Shown: positions 1 to 9,066, counted from the stretch's first letter. The stretch: 50,555 nt of DNA from Verrucomicrobiota bacterium (GCA_030625775.1 DAOUQC010000030.1:1-50555), one strand, 5' to 3'. Translations and numbers: made by a program. The notes: a model not told the origin generated them from the letters alone.

Positions 1-2246
1 TGTTGGGATTGCATGCTTTTTTTCGCCAAATCCCGAATCGACATTGGTGTAGAAGAAGCCGCTACCTCTTGTTTGACGGTCTCCTCTTCCTCCGCCGTTT
101 CATCAACAACAGGAGATTCGCTCTCTTCTTCGATATCGAGCGATTCATCTTCATCATCCTCGTCAATCTCAAAGGGCGACAAAGCGGCTTCTTGTTCTTC
201 CGTCTCAGAGGCAGATTCAATCTCGCTCACCACTTCTTCACTAGCATCCGCCTCATCCGTCAATGACAAACCTTCTTCCTCCTTGCTGGCATCGACCGGA
301 GTCAAGCCCAGCAGACTTGCCATTCCCTGGCTTCCCTCCATTGAAGTTTCCTGAATTTCCTCGGCAGCAGCCAGAGCTTCCGCTTTTGCCTCCTCTTCCT
401 CCGCCGCCGCCTTTGCGTCCTCTTCCTTCGCTTTAATTTTTGCTGCGGCCTTGGCTTCTCTTTCCGCCTTTGCCGCTTCCCTCGCTTTTGCCTTTTCTGC
501 CGCTTTGGCTTCTCTTACCGCTTTGGCTTTGGCTTTGGCTTCTTCTCTCGCCTTCGCCTTTACCGCCGCTTTGGCTTCTCTTACCTCTTTGGCTTTAGCT
601 TTGGCTTCTTCTTTTGCTTCTACTTTCGCTTTTGCCTCCTCCTCAGCCCTGGCTTCTTCTTCCTCTTTCGCTTTGGCCTCCTCCTCAGCCTTAGCTTCTT
701 CTTCCTCTTTTGCTTTGGCCTCCTCCTCGGCCCTGGCTTCTTCTTCCGCTTTTACTTTTGCCTCCTCCTCAGCCTTAGCTTCTTCTTCCCCTTTTGCTTT
801 GGCCTCCTCCTCGGCCTTGGCTTCTTCTTCCTCTTTTACTTTTGCCTCCTCCTCGGCCTTAGCCTCTTCTTCCTCTTTTGCTTTTGCCTCCTCCTCAGCG
901 GAAATCTCATCAGCAGCTTGCTCCGTAGCTGCTGATGAGGTTCCCGCTGACTCTCCGTCAGTCGCTTCTTCTTTCCCCTCTAAGAGAGCCCATTCCGGCT
1001 CATCACTGCCCGCCTGGATCGGGTTTTGCCCGATTCCGTCATCCTCCTGCGAGAGCCCGGCTCCGGGCTCAGATTGCAAATCCATTTCACCCGGTGGCGG
1101 AGCCTCGTCTGTGCTTGTCTGCACTTCCTCCCCGCCCTCTGATCCGGCACCACTACCCCCCCCTCCGCTACCATCATCATCCCCATCATCTCCCGAATCC
1201 CCAGCCTTACTCAGCGCTTTTTTTTTATCTTCCGTCGCTTTTTTGCCACCTCCTGACGGCCCTATTTTCTCACTCGACACCGAAGAGATCAAAGTCACTG
1301 CCAAGCTGTTGCCCAGTTTTTTGTCTGTTCCCACACCAAAGAGAATCTGAGCCTGATCACTGACGTGTTTTGACAGCTCACCCATCAGGATTTCAACCTC
1401 ATACAGGGTAAGCGAATCCCCGCCGGAAATGTGTATCAACACATTTTCAGCCGAATCCATCAAATAATTTTTGTCAATCAAGGGGCTCTTCAAGGCCTGC
1501 GCCAAAGCTTCCTGCGCCCTGTTATCTCCTTTTGCCAAACCAAAGCCAAACAGGCAACGGGAGTCGCGGTTTCTCAAGGCCGTCAATAGATCATCCATGC
1601 CCAAGCGAATAATGCCAGGCTGGGTCACCATATTTGTGGTCGCCAGAATGCTCTGACTGATCAACTTGTCCGCTGCTGCAAAAGCTTGCTGAATTCCCTC
1701 CTTGGCAACCAGCAACTCACCCATGCGATCATTCTCAAAAGTCACCACCGCATTGGCAAATTCTCCGATTCCCCTCAAAGCAGAGGTCGCCTGCTGCATT
1801 CGGCGTTTTCCTTCGAAGCCAAAAGGCAAAGAAGTGAACGCTACCAAAAACGCACCTTCTTCCCGCGCAATGCGACAAACTTCCGGGGCGGCCCCCGATC
1901 CGGTTCCGCCACCCAGTCCGACACAGACAAAAACCATGCTGTAACCACGAACAGCATCCCGAATCTCACCTTCAGCTTCCAGAGCGGCCTCACGCCCCAA
2001 CTCCGGGTCACCCCCTGCTCCCATTCCCATCAGCAACTCTTTACCCAACTGGATCTTGTTGCTGGAAACCGAAGTCGATAAAGCCCGGACATCGGTATTT
2101 ATCGTAAGTAAGTCCCCGGCTTCACTACCTTCGAGGGCCATTCGGTCCAGCACATTGGCCCCTGATCCACCTACTCCGATTATTTTGACAGAGAAGCCAT
2201 TTGCTTCTGGGATCTCCGTTTGTTCACTCGCGTTATATTCTATCAT
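1..2246 (-). CDS. ftsZ: Cell division GTPase FtsZ with very long C-terminal extension (partial, 3' end beyond left edge)
   Basis: Tubulin-like GTPase that polymerises into the cytoplasmic division ring. Read on the minus strand, ATG at 2246 is preceded by GGAG and AAAGG, and 748 codons stay open to the window edge. The GTP-binding motif GGGTGSG is at about residues 113-119, with NTDVRAL near 50 and PFGFEG and ENDRM loops further on, so the nucleotide pocket is intact. The T7 loop is unusual: PGIIRLGMDD replaces the normal PG-x-x-N-x-D-F-x-D, losing Asn and the first Asp and keeping only the last Asp. The tubulin-like core ends near residue 320. More than 420 residues follow: a Gly/Ser/Pro/acidic linker, a Glu/Ala/Lys repeat, then another acidic stretch. 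The conserved C-terminal peptide is not in the window. It is the last gene of the dcw cluster, 94 nt after ftsA. Confidence 0.95.
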   Translation of the reverse strand, partial: MIEYNASEQTEIPEANGFSVKIIGVGGSGANVLDRMALEGSEAGDLLTINTDVRALSTSVSSNKIQLGKELLMGMGAGGDPELGREAALEAEGEIRDAVRGYSMVFVCVGLGGGTGSGAAPEVCRIAREEGAFLVAFTSLPFGFEGKRRMQQATSALRGIGEFANAVVTFENDRMGELLVAKEGIQQAFAAADKLISQSILATTNMVTQPGIIRLGMDDLLTALRNRDSRCLFGFGLAKGDNRAQEALAQALKSPLIDKNYLMDSAENVLIHISGGDSLTLYEVEILMGELSKHVSDQAQILFGVGTDKKLGNSLAVTLISSVSSEKIGPSGGGKKATEDKKKALSKAGDSGDDGDDDGSGGGGSGAGSEGGEEVQTSTDEAPPPGEMDLQSEPGAGLSQEDDGIGQNPIQAGSDEPEWALLEGKEEATDGESAGTSSAATEQAADEISAEEEAKAKEEEEAKAEEEAKVKEEEEAKAEEEAKAKGEEEAKAEEEAKVKAEEEARAEEEAKAKEEEEAKAEEEAKAKEEEEARAEEEAKAKVEAKEEAKAKAKEVREAKAAVKAKAREEAKAKAKAVREAKAAEKAKAREAAKAEREAKAAAKIKAKEEDAKAAAEEEEAKAEALAAAEEIQETSMEGSQGMASLLGLTPVDASKEEEGLSLTDEADASEEVVSEIESASETEEQEAALSPFEIDEDDEDESLDIEEESESPVVDETAEEEETVKQEVAASSTPMSIRDLAKKSMQSQ
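355..897 (-). repeat. Glu/Ala/Lys tandem repeat coding tract inside ftsZ
   Basis: About 180 codons encode near-repeats of 13-14 residues such as AKEEEAKAEEEA with K/V, K/R and E/A variations, grading into looser AKAKAREEAK units. Heptad-like charge spacing predicts a long single helix or coiled coil, as in TolA-type stalks. The DNA repeats are imperfect (GCC/GCT, GAG/GAA swaps), so the tract is not a freshly expanded satellite. Confidence 0.85.
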
Positions 2247-2287
2247 AAATCGATTACCTTTCTCCAGCACAAATCAAACAGAGCCTT

Positions 2288-2314
2288 GGGCAATAGATCA
2301 AATCTTTTTTGCCC
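2288..2314 (-). promoter_or_regulatory. Possible hairpin in the ftsA-ftsZ intercistronic leader
   Basis: GGGCAA (2288-2293) is complementary to TTGCCC (2309-2314), and inside lies AGAT-CAA-ATCT (2295-2305), giving a two-part stem with a small internal loop. It sits between the ftsA stop and the ftsZ ribosome binding site. It could be an mRNA processing or attenuation element; only the complementarity is seen. Confidence 0.3.
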
Positions 2315-2340
2315 TTTTTGCTCTTTAAGAAAAACCGTAT

Positions 2341-3561
2341 TCAACGGCCCCCTCCAAATATTCCCGCCATCGCCTGCCCGATCGCCTTGATTTTCCCCTT
2401 GTTAGGGCGCTGCTCATCCAACAATTGAGCATAACGAACCAAGCCAACCGGCGTTGCGTATTGAGGATTTTCAAAAATAGCCGCAGGCCCGGTCATGGTT
2501 GCTGCACTGCCTCTCTGCACGGGAATCCCGAACACATCTTCTGCCAATTCTTCTATTCCATCCATCAAGCTGGTTCCCCCCGTCAGATAGATTCCCTTTC
2601 CCACCCGCTGTAAATACCCCGTGCTGCCCAGACGCTTATAGATAAGCTCCAGAATTTCCCTGAGGCGCATTGAAATCACCTGATTCACCAGTGATTTTTC
2701 GACTTCCCCGCCAGCATAATGGCTCCCAGCTTCAAGATCGACCACGCCTTCCACTTGATTGGCGTCAGTCGCCACACTTCCTTCCTCCAGCTTCAATTTT
2801 TCAGCTTTTGCCATGGGCACCTTCAACACAACTGACAAATCATTGGTGATATGATCCCCGCCCAGCCCCAGGCTTCCCGATGCCACCACCGCACCATCCA
2901 GATACAAAATATAATCCGATGTCCCTCCACCTATATCAATAAGCACTGCCCCTTGCTGTTTTGCTTCCCGATTCAGAACAACCTGTGCCGCAGCCAGTGG
3001 AGAAAATACAATATCCTCCACTTCCATCGGAATCTCACGCACACAGCGAATCGCATTCTGGATGCGATTTTTCACTCCGTGAATAATGTGATAATCGGCC
3101 TCCAGTTTTTGCCCCAGCATGCCGACAGGATTCAGCACCTTTTCCTGACCGTCCACATAATAATGTTGCACAATCGTATGCACCACGGCGTTCTTCTCCG
3201 GGATGGCCACATCCCGGGCAATTTCCTTCACCTCCTCCAGATCTGCCGTAGAAATCTCACTGTTCTCATCCGCCACCCGAATACAACCACGATTGCTCAC
3301 ACTCTCGATATGGGAACCCGTCACCGCTAGGCAGACGCCATCCACCATGATGTCACTGCGGTCTTCCGCATTCACCAGGGCATCGTGCAGACAAGTTTGA
3401 GCAGCACCAAAATCCACAATCTCACCTTTGCGAACACCTGAAGACGGGTGTTGCCCAACCCCGAGGATTTTGATTGCGCCATCTCCACGCACCTCACCAA
3501 CGACTACACAAATCTTTGAAGTCCCAATCTCCAGTCCAACGTAAATATTCGACTTAGCCAT
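2341..3561 (-). CDS. ftsA: Cell division protein FtsA (actin-fold membrane tether)
   Basis: Actin/HSP70-fold ATPase that anchors FtsZ filaments to the cytoplasmic membrane and recruits later division proteins. From ATG at 3561 the protein is 406 residues and begins MAKSNIYVGLEIGTSK, the phosphate-1 loop of the FtsA family. GAVLIDIGGGTSDYILY is the phosphate-2 motif and YLTGGTSLMDG the adenosine motif. The last 20 or so residues (KIKAIGQAMAGIFGGGR) could form the short amphipathic membrane-targeting helix typical of FtsA. An upstream in-frame TTG at 3609 overlaps the ftsQ stop, but the extra 16 residues lie outside the family core, so ATG 3561 is preferred even though no clear Shine-Dalgarno is seen there. 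It sits between ftsQ and ftsZ in the standard order. Confidence 0.93.
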   Translation of the reverse strand: MAKSNIYVGLEIGTSKICVVVGEVRGDGAIKILGVGQHPSSGVRKGEIVDFGAAQTCLHDALVNAEDRSDIMVDGVCLAVTGSHIESVSNRGCIRVADENSEISTADLEEVKEIARDVAIPEKNAVVHTIVQHYYVDGQEKVLNPVGMLGQKLEADYHIIHGVKNRIQNAIRCVREIPMEVEDIVFSPLAAAQVVLNREAKQQGAVLIDIGGGTSDYILYLDGAVVASGSLGLGGDHITNDLSVVLKVPMAKAEKLKLEEGSVATDANQVEGVVDLEAGSHYAGGEVEKSLVNQVISMRLREILELIYKRLGSTGYLQRVGKGIYLTGGTSLMDGIEELAEDVFGIPVQRGSAATMTGPAAIFENPQYATPVGLVRYAQLLDEQRPNKGKIKAIGQAMAGIFGGGR

Positions 3562-3605
3562 ACTTAAGTACGGGACGATAGCCGGATCAGACCAAGTATC
3601 AATAC

Positions 3606-4640
3606 TCAACCCTTCTTAATTGCCTTTTTGCCCGCTTTTTCCTCTCCATCCAAACCCTCATCTCCTTCAAGATTGACAGGTTTGGCCACTGGTGGCTGGT
3701 AGAAAGTCACTGGAATATTCCTTCTCACCCGCAAATTCACAGTCGCCAGCAACTTCCCGTCAGCTCTCGATCGCTCCAGGATCGTCCGCAAATCATTCAA
3801 GGCTGATTCCAAATTCGACAAACCAAAAGTCACTTCCATCCTGTTATTATAAAGAGCGCGTAAAGAATAGGTGTTTTTTGCCATCACCTCAATGATCTCC
3901 AGTCCCTCTCCCTTCAGCGACGAACGACTTGCCTCCATCAGTTTCAAGGCAGCCTGAACAAGCTCGCTATCCATCATCGCCCCCCCCTCCGACACATACA
4001 CGTCCTCCACCCTGATCACAGGAAGTGCCGCCAGGCGTGCCGTCACAAGCTCACATTTCACCAGCCCCCCCTTCTCACCTATCAACCACCCCTCTTTTTC
4101 ACTGAAAGCTTCAATCCCCCGTGCAGAGCAAGACAACCAGGCAACCGGCCTGGCCTCTTCAATGACTATGATCAGCTTATCGGGAAACTCTCTCGATACC
4201 TCCACCCTCGAAACCAAAGGGATCGAAGCAAGCCGGTTACGCATGGCCTCCAGATCGATGGCCATCATCTTCATTCCCTGCTCCACTCCAGCCACCTCCA
4301 GAACCTTGGTTCCCGAGAAGCCCTCCGGAATACCCAACTCAACCTTCTTCAAACAAAAGTCAGGATTGTCAAAAAATGCCCGTTGATAAACCCAATTCCC
4401 AAACGCCGACATACTGACCAAAGACACGGTCACTGCTGCCACCCGCAAAAGCCGCAAACCCCACCGCGATCTCCTCAATTTACGTTTTTTCAGCCCACCA
4501 GTTCGCGCTTCCAATTGATGGATCGGATGATTTCGATCCATCACATCCATCGAATGCAAAGACTCCACCACCTGCCGCTGGGACAAATCAAACGGATCCG
4601 CCTTCCGCCTGGTTTTTGGTGATGATGACCGGGAAATCAT
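3606..4640 (-). CDS. ftsQ: Cell division protein FtsQ (POTRA domain, single-pass)
   Basis: Bitopic divisome protein that links cytoplasmic and periplasmic division factors. The 344-residue product has a long basic cytoplasmic N-terminus (residues 1-60, with KKRKLRRSRW just before the membrane). One transmembrane segment follows at about 61-83, then a POTRA domain at about 93-165 (KKVELGIPEGFSG, IPLVSRVEVSREFPDKLIIVIEE is the diagnostic strand-helix-strand) and the FtsQ beta domain. A charged Lys/Glu/Gly tail ends the protein. The start codon overlaps the ddl stop as ATGA (4637-4640), which indicates translational coupling. FtsQ proteins are poorly conserved, so the call rests on the POTRA segment plus position between ddl and ftsA. 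Confidence 0.9.
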   Translation of the reverse strand: MISRSSSPKTRRKADPFDLSQRQVVESLHSMDVMDRNHPIHQLEARTGGLKKRKLRRSRWGLRLLRVAAVTVSLVSMSAFGNWVYQRAFFDNPDFCLKKVELGIPEGFSGTKVLEVAGVEQGMKMMAIDLEAMRNRLASIPLVSRVEVSREFPDKLIIVIEEARPVAWLSCSARGIEAFSEKEGWLIGEKGGLVKCELVTARLAALPVIRVEDVYVSEGGAMMDSELVQAALKLMEASRSSLKGEGLEIIEVMAKNTYSLRALYNNRMEVTFGLSNLESALNDLRTILERSRADGKLLATVNLRVRRNIPVTFYQPPVAKPVNLEGDEGLDGEEKAGKKAIKKG

Positions 4641-5566
4641 ACGTCTTTGTGTATTATTAAGGATAATTCAATAATTTTCAAGCATAGAGCTGAAAAACTA
4701 TCCCCCGCCTCCCGCGCCGCTTTGGGCAACAAACTGCTTTCAGTCATTCCCGGTATCGTATTAAGCTCAAGGACATAGGGCTCGTTTTCATCATTAAGCA
4801 GAAGATCAACCCGCGAATAAACTTCAACCCCCAAAGCACAGTGAGCCTGCCATGCCAGAGCCTGAACCCTCTCTGTGACCTCACCTGGCAAATCAGCCGG
4901 GCAATGATAATCGGTGCCTCCCTCGTCCAGCAACCAGGGATATTTGTTCTTCATGTCGTAAAAACCGGACTTTGGCTCGATATGAATCACCGGCAGAACC
5001 TGGTCCCCCACTACCCCTACCGTCAATTCCTTGCCCTTGATATACTCTTCAAGCAATATCGAGGAACCATACCGGGCAGCATCCTTAACCGCAGCCTCCC
5101 ATTCATCCTCACTCTGAACAATATGCACCCCTACGCTCGATCCCTCACTGGGCGGCTTGACCACACAAGGGAATAAAATATCATCAGGCTTGTCGCAAGT
5201 CCCTGATAAAGTATGACTAGCGGGTGTTTTTACCTGATTAGATACAAAGCGCTGCTTGCTCTTGATCTTATCAAAAGCCAAACGACTGCTGGTTTCTCTT
5301 GCTCCGGTGTAGGCAATCCCCTGCTTTTCCAGCTCCGCCTGCAAATCACCATCTTCCCCGTAAGTGCCGTGAATCACATTGAAGGCAAGGTCAGTGCCCT
5401 CCGGAAGAGAAAAACCCGGGCCCGCCACATCAACCAGACTAACCCTGCCCACCTCACCCGCCAATGCCGATACCACCGCACGCGCAGATGCCAAAGACAC
5501 TTCCCGTTCCGAACCCGGCCCACCACCCAAAACCGCCACATGTAATTTTTTAAAATCCATCTTCAT
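4637..5566 (-). CDS. ddl: D-alanine--D-alanine ligase
   Basis: ATP-grasp enzyme that joins two D-alanines for the peptidoglycan pentapeptide, in the cytoplasm. The 309-residue length is normal. The N-terminus has VLGGGPGSEREVSLASA, the family signature, followed by NVIHGTYGEDG. The ATP-grasp region carries FPCVVKPPSEGSSVGVHIV and LLEEYIKGKELTVGVVG. The C-terminal metal site is ELNTIPGMTESSLLPKAA, where N-T-x-P-G-x-T is the expected motif. ATG codons at 5566 and 5560 are both possible and neither has a strong Shine-Dalgarno. It follows the murC-murB stop by 57 nt and overlaps ftsQ by 4 nt. Confidence 0.95.
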   Translation of the reverse strand: MKMDFKKLHVAVLGGGPGSEREVSLASARAVVSALAGEVGRVSLVDVAGPGFSLPEGTDLAFNVIHGTYGEDGDLQAELEKQGIAYTGARETSSRLAFDKIKSKQRFVSNQVKTPASHTLSGTCDKPDDILFPCVVKPPSEGSSVGVHIVQSEDEWEAAVKDAARYGSSILLEEYIKGKELTVGVVGDQVLPVIHIEPKSGFYDMKNKYPWLLDEGGTDYHCPADLPGEVTERVQALAWQAHCALGVEVYSRVDLLLNDENEPYVLELNTIPGMTESSLLPKAAREAGDSFSALCLKIIELSLIIHKDV

Positions 5567-5623
5567 ATCTTAAATTTTCAAGCAAGCCGCCGCCTCGTGA
5601 TTCTGGCTCCCTGACTCCCCGTA

Positions 5624-7930
5624 TCAAACAGGTTCCTGTTGCCCCAGCATCTGCACTTCGGTTTCCAAATCAATACCACGCTCCGCCTTCGCCTCCCGCA
5701 CAATCTCTCCGATCAACTGCAACACCTCAGCCGCTGTTGCCCCGCCGTCATTGACAATAAAATTCCCATGCACCTCTGAAACCCGGGCCTGCCCCACCCT
5801 CCTGTTTTTGAAACCTAATTCCTCAACCAGCTTCCCCGCCGGCACCTCGGCGGCATTCTTAAAAATACAGCCCGCACTCGCCGCCACAGGCTGCCCCCCC
5901 TTTCTCTTACGTTTCGATTCCTCTATTTTGTCCGCCACCACCACCGAATCCTCGGGATTTCCCTGAAAAACGGCGGACACCACGTAGCTCTCAGAAAACT
6001 CCGGCACATTACGGTATTGATGCTCAATCTCTTGAGCTGATTTTTCACGTATTTCCCCCTTCTGGTCAACATACTTCACACTGAGCACCCGATCGAAAGT
6101 TTCACTCCCCATGGCCCCGGCATTCATGCGGATCGCCCCACCCACATTGCCCGGGATTCCCTCCATCCACTCCAAACCACCTAGGCCTGCAGCCTGCGCT
6201 GCCGCCGTCAGCCGTTTGAGTCGAACCCCCGCACCGACATAAATCCTCTCCCCCTTCACCTCAATTTTTGCGAACACCCCACCCACCGGGTGCATCACCA
6301 CCCCCGCAATCCCCCCATCACCCACCAGCAAATTGGATCCCCGCCCGATCACCGTCAGAGGCAAGTCATGCTGTCGGCAAAAACCCACCATCCGGGCAAA
6401 ACCCTCAAGCGACGTGGGTTCCACCCAATACTGTGCAGGACCTCCCACCTTCAAGGTCGTATGTCGACTCATGGGCTCAAACAAATCAACCCGTCCCTCC
6501 GCTTCATCCAGCTCGCCACGCAGGGCCTCCAGTATTTGGATATCCTCACTCAAGCGAGAAGTAACCTCGTGAACATCCCCGGCCCCCAGACTTAAAACCA
6601 AATCCCCTGGAATCAGATTTCCTCCCACCACTTGATGGATATTTTTCAAATCCGGACAGGAAACCACCTTTTCCACTGTCCCCAGTTCCCGCACCGCCTC
6701 CACCACGGTTTCCCCACTTATCCCCTGAATCGGAAGTTCACTGGCAGGATAAATGTCCGTGACACACAATACGTCCGCCCCGTCAAAAGCAGTGCCGAAC
6801 TCATCTCTCAACAACTGCGTTCTCGAATAGCGATGAGGCTGGAACACACAAACCAAACGCCCGCGAACCCTCTCCTTAGCTGCCGCGATGGTGGCCGCTA
6901 TTTCGGTCGGATGATGTCCGTAGTCATCCACCACCACATAATCAGAAGATTCATATTTCACTTCGAAGCGGCGCCGTGCTCCACGAAAAGTTTCCAGAGC
7001 TTCCGCAACTGCAGAAAACGAAACGCCCAGCTCACTTGCCAGCGCAGCGGCTGCCAAGGCATTCAATACATTGTGCTTGCCAGGGATATTCAACCGCAAC
7101 TCCCCCACCAACTCACCTGAACGATACCAGTCAAAAGCCGTGCCCGCCCCCGAAACCCTCAAATTTTCAGCTGAATAATCACAAGAGCGCTGCCAGCCAT
7201 AACTGACCGAATCACCACGTCCCTCACACAAGGCGGTCGCCCTCTTGTCTTCAGCACAGTAAACCACCCGCTCTCGCGTCTGATCGAGCAATTGCTGGAA
7301 AACTGCCACAATCGCATCAATCCCATCGTAAAAATCGAGATGCTCCTCCTCCACATTGAGCAAGATGGAGCAAGCCGGGAAAAAATTCACCAGGGTTCCA
7401 TCACTTTCATCCCCCTCCGCCACAAACCATTCACTTTCCGGCTCCCAATGGGCGTTGGCTCCCAGGATGGGGATCTCCGCCCCGACGTAATGGGAAGGTC
7501 TCAATCCCCCCACCCGCAAAAGGTGGGAGAGCATCGCAGAAGTGGTCGTCTTGCCATGAGTGCCCGCCACCACAATCCCCTTGCGCCCGTTCATGATGGC
7601 CGCCAAGGCTTCCGCCCTTTTCAACATCGGCAAACCTGCAGCGAGAGTGGCATCATAAGCCGCATTGCCCGCACGAATTGCTGAAGAACGCACCACCACA
7701 TCCACCCCGTCAACCACCTCGCCCGTATGCGGGCTGGAAAAAATCAAGCCTGCTCCCTGCAGCCGTTCGGTCTCATGCGACGACACCCGGTCCGAACCAC
7801 TCACCCGATGCCCCAGAGCCATGAACAAGGAAGCCAGCCCGCTCATGCCCGAACCCGCCACCCCAATCAAGTGAACGCGCAAGGGAGCTTCCTTCCCCAA
7901 TGCAAATGCCTCTGACCAATCCGTTTTCAA
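5624..7930 (-). CDS. murC-murB: Fused UDP-N-acetylmuramate--L-alanine ligase / UDP-N-acetylenolpyruvoylglucosamine reductase (MurC-MurB)
   Basis: Bifunctional cytoplasmic enzyme of peptidoglycan precursor synthesis: the MurB half reduces enolpyruvyl-UDP-GlcNAc to UDP-MurNAc and the MurC half adds L-Ala. Counted from the first in-frame start (TTG at 7954), MurC spans roughly residues 25-470, with HLIGVAGSGMSGLA at 28-41 and the ATP loop GTHGKTTTS at 131-139. MurB spans about 490-776, with the FAD motif RGSNLL at 538-543 and EGIPGNVGGAIRMNAGAMG at 598-616. The reading frame is continuous. Start choice: TTG 7930 has GGAG 8 nt upstream, whereas TTG 7954 overlaps the murG stop and has no usable Shine-Dalgarno, so I use 7930; the first alternative adds 8 residues. 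The segment SAGCIFKN carries Cys where many MurBs have the proton-donating Ser. Confidence 0.93.
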   Translation of the reverse strand: MKTDWSEAFALGKEAPLRVHLIGVAGSGMSGLASLFMALGHRVSGSDRVSSHETERLQGAGLIFSSPHTGEVVDGVDVVVRSSAIRAGNAAYDATLAAGLPMLKRAEALAAIMNGRKGIVVAGTHGKTTTSAMLSHLLRVGGLRPSHYVGAEIPILGANAHWEPESEWFVAEGDESDGTLVNFFPACSILLNVEEEHLDFYDGIDAIVAVFQQLLDQTRERVVYCAEDKRATALCEGRGDSVSYGWQRSCDYSAENLRVSGAGTAFDWYRSGELVGELRLNIPGKHNVLNALAAAALASELGVSFSAVAEALETFRGARRRFEVKYESSDYVVVDDYGHHPTEIAATIAAAKERVRGRLVCVFQPHRYSRTQLLRDEFGTAFDGADVLCVTDIYPASELPIQGISGETVVEAVRELGTVEKVVSCPDLKNIHQVVGGNLIPGDLVLSLGAGDVHEVTSRLSEDIQILEALRGELDEAEGRVDLFEPMSRHTTLKVGGPAQYWVEPTSLEGFARMVGFCRQHDLPLTVIGRGSNLLVGDGGIAGVVMHPVGGVFAKIEVKGERIYVGAGVRLKRLTAAAQAAGLGGLEWMEGIPGNVGGAIRMNAGAMGSETFDRVLSVKYVDQKGEIREKSAQEIEHQYRNVPEFSESYVVSAVFQGNPEDSVVVADKIEESKRKRKGGQPVAASAGCIFKNAAEVPAGKLVEELGFKNRRVGQARVSEVHGNFIVNDGGATAAEVLQLIGEIVREAKAERGIDLETEVQMLGQQEPV

Positions 7931-7950
7931 TTTCAAAGCTCCTTCTTCCT

Positions 7951-9066
7951 TCAAGATTCCCTGTTCATCATTCCGTATTCCTCCACCCCCTCCACCGCAT
8001 CAGCCACCAACTGCGCAGCATCCATAATCGCAAAGTTATTCATGCTATCACCCATCTGCGCAAGCCTTTCATCATCACCCAGCAAATCAATCAGAACCGT
8101 CGCCAATCCAGCACTGTCTATGTTTTTTTGTTGATACAGCAAAGCCGCAGCACCTCTTTCATAAATTTCTGCATTTTTTGTCTGGTGGTCTTCAGCCGCG
8201 TAGGGATAAGGAATCAATACCGCAGGCAAAGCAAAAGCCGCCAATTCCGCCAGACTCGATGCCCCCGAGCGGCAAAGCGCCACATCCGCCGCCGCATAGG
8301 CCATCCCCATTTCCGAGCAAAACTTCAATACACAACCCGCCTCACCCACCTCATCAAAAGCTTGCTGCACCATCTCCACATCATCGATCCCGGCAATGTG
8401 CAGGATCTGAACCCCTGCTTGTGAATAATCACCCAAAGCCTGACTGACCATCTCATTGATCCCTCTCGCCCCCTGGCTGCCCCCCATCACCAACACCGTT
8501 TTTTTATCCAGCTGCAGCCCAAAATGCTGCAAGGCCTTTGCCTTATCAGGTCGTTCATTCAGTTCGGGCCGTAAAGGCGTTCCCACCACCCGGGTCTTGG
8601 CCCCATCAAAATGTTTCGCACAGGCCTCCAGTCCCAGCAAAACCACATCGCTGAATTTTGCATTGAGACGATTCGCCCGCCCGGGAATCGCATTGGACTC
8701 ATGCACCAAAGTCCGGCATCGCCGCAGACGCCCCGCCATCAAGGGAATGGTCGAAGTGAAGCCCCCCATGCCCATCACCACAGTTGTTTCAAACTTTTTC
8801 AAAATCCCTCGGCACCGCCACAGCCCCGCCAAAGACTTAAAAGCAAAAGGAAGCATCGCCAGTGAGAGCAAACGAGGCATCGGCACTGACTGCACCCGCT
8901 CAAAGGTCAAATGCTCATAACCCTCCACCGCCAGGGAATCGATCTTCTTCTCCGAGATCAATAACAAGACCTGGTGCCCCCGCTTTTGACAAACTTCAGC
9001 TACTGCAATTCCAGGAAACAAGTGCCCCCCGGTTCCACCACAGGCTATCACAATTCGTTCTGGCAT
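7951..9066 (-). CDS. murG: UDP-GlcNAc:undecaprenyl-PP-MurNAc-pentapeptide transferase MurG
   Basis: GT28-type glycosyltransferase on the inner face of the membrane that converts lipid I to lipid II. The 371-residue product starts PERIVIACGGTGGHLFPGIAVAE, the MurG N-terminal glycine-rich loop. VMGGSQGARGINE is the second loop, and CRSGASSLAELAAFALPAVLIPYPYAAEDHQTKNA is the UDP-GlcNAc-binding stretch. GGAAG (minus strand) lies 5 nt before the ATG. It is the first gene of the cluster in this window; ftsW, often directly upstream, is absent, and 330 nt of noncoding DNA precede it, so a promoter for the six-gene unit is expected there. Confidence 0.95.
   Translation of the reverse strand: MPERIVIACGGTGGHLFPGIAVAEVCQKRGHQVLLLISEKKIDSLAVEGYEHLTFERVQSVPMPRLLSLAMLPFAFKSLAGLWRCRGILKKFETTVVMGMGGFTSTIPLMAGRLRRCRTLVHESNAIPGRANRLNAKFSDVVLLGLEACAKHFDGAKTRVVGTPLRPELNERPDKAKALQHFGLQLDKKTVLVMGGSQGARGINEMVSQALGDYSQAGVQILHIAGIDDVEMVQQAFDEVGEAGCVLKFCSEMGMAYAAADVALCRSGASSLAELAAFALPAVLIPYPYAAEDHQTKNAEIYERGAAALLYQQKNIDSAGLATVLIDLLGDDERLAQMGDSMNNFAIMDAAQLVADAVEGVEEYGMMNRES

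Noticed and set aside
451-1350. Long plus-strand Ser/Ala-rich open frame
   Set aside because: It is the antisense of the Glu/Ala/Lys repeat of ftsZ; composition is explained by the repeat and no ribosome binding site or known motif is present.
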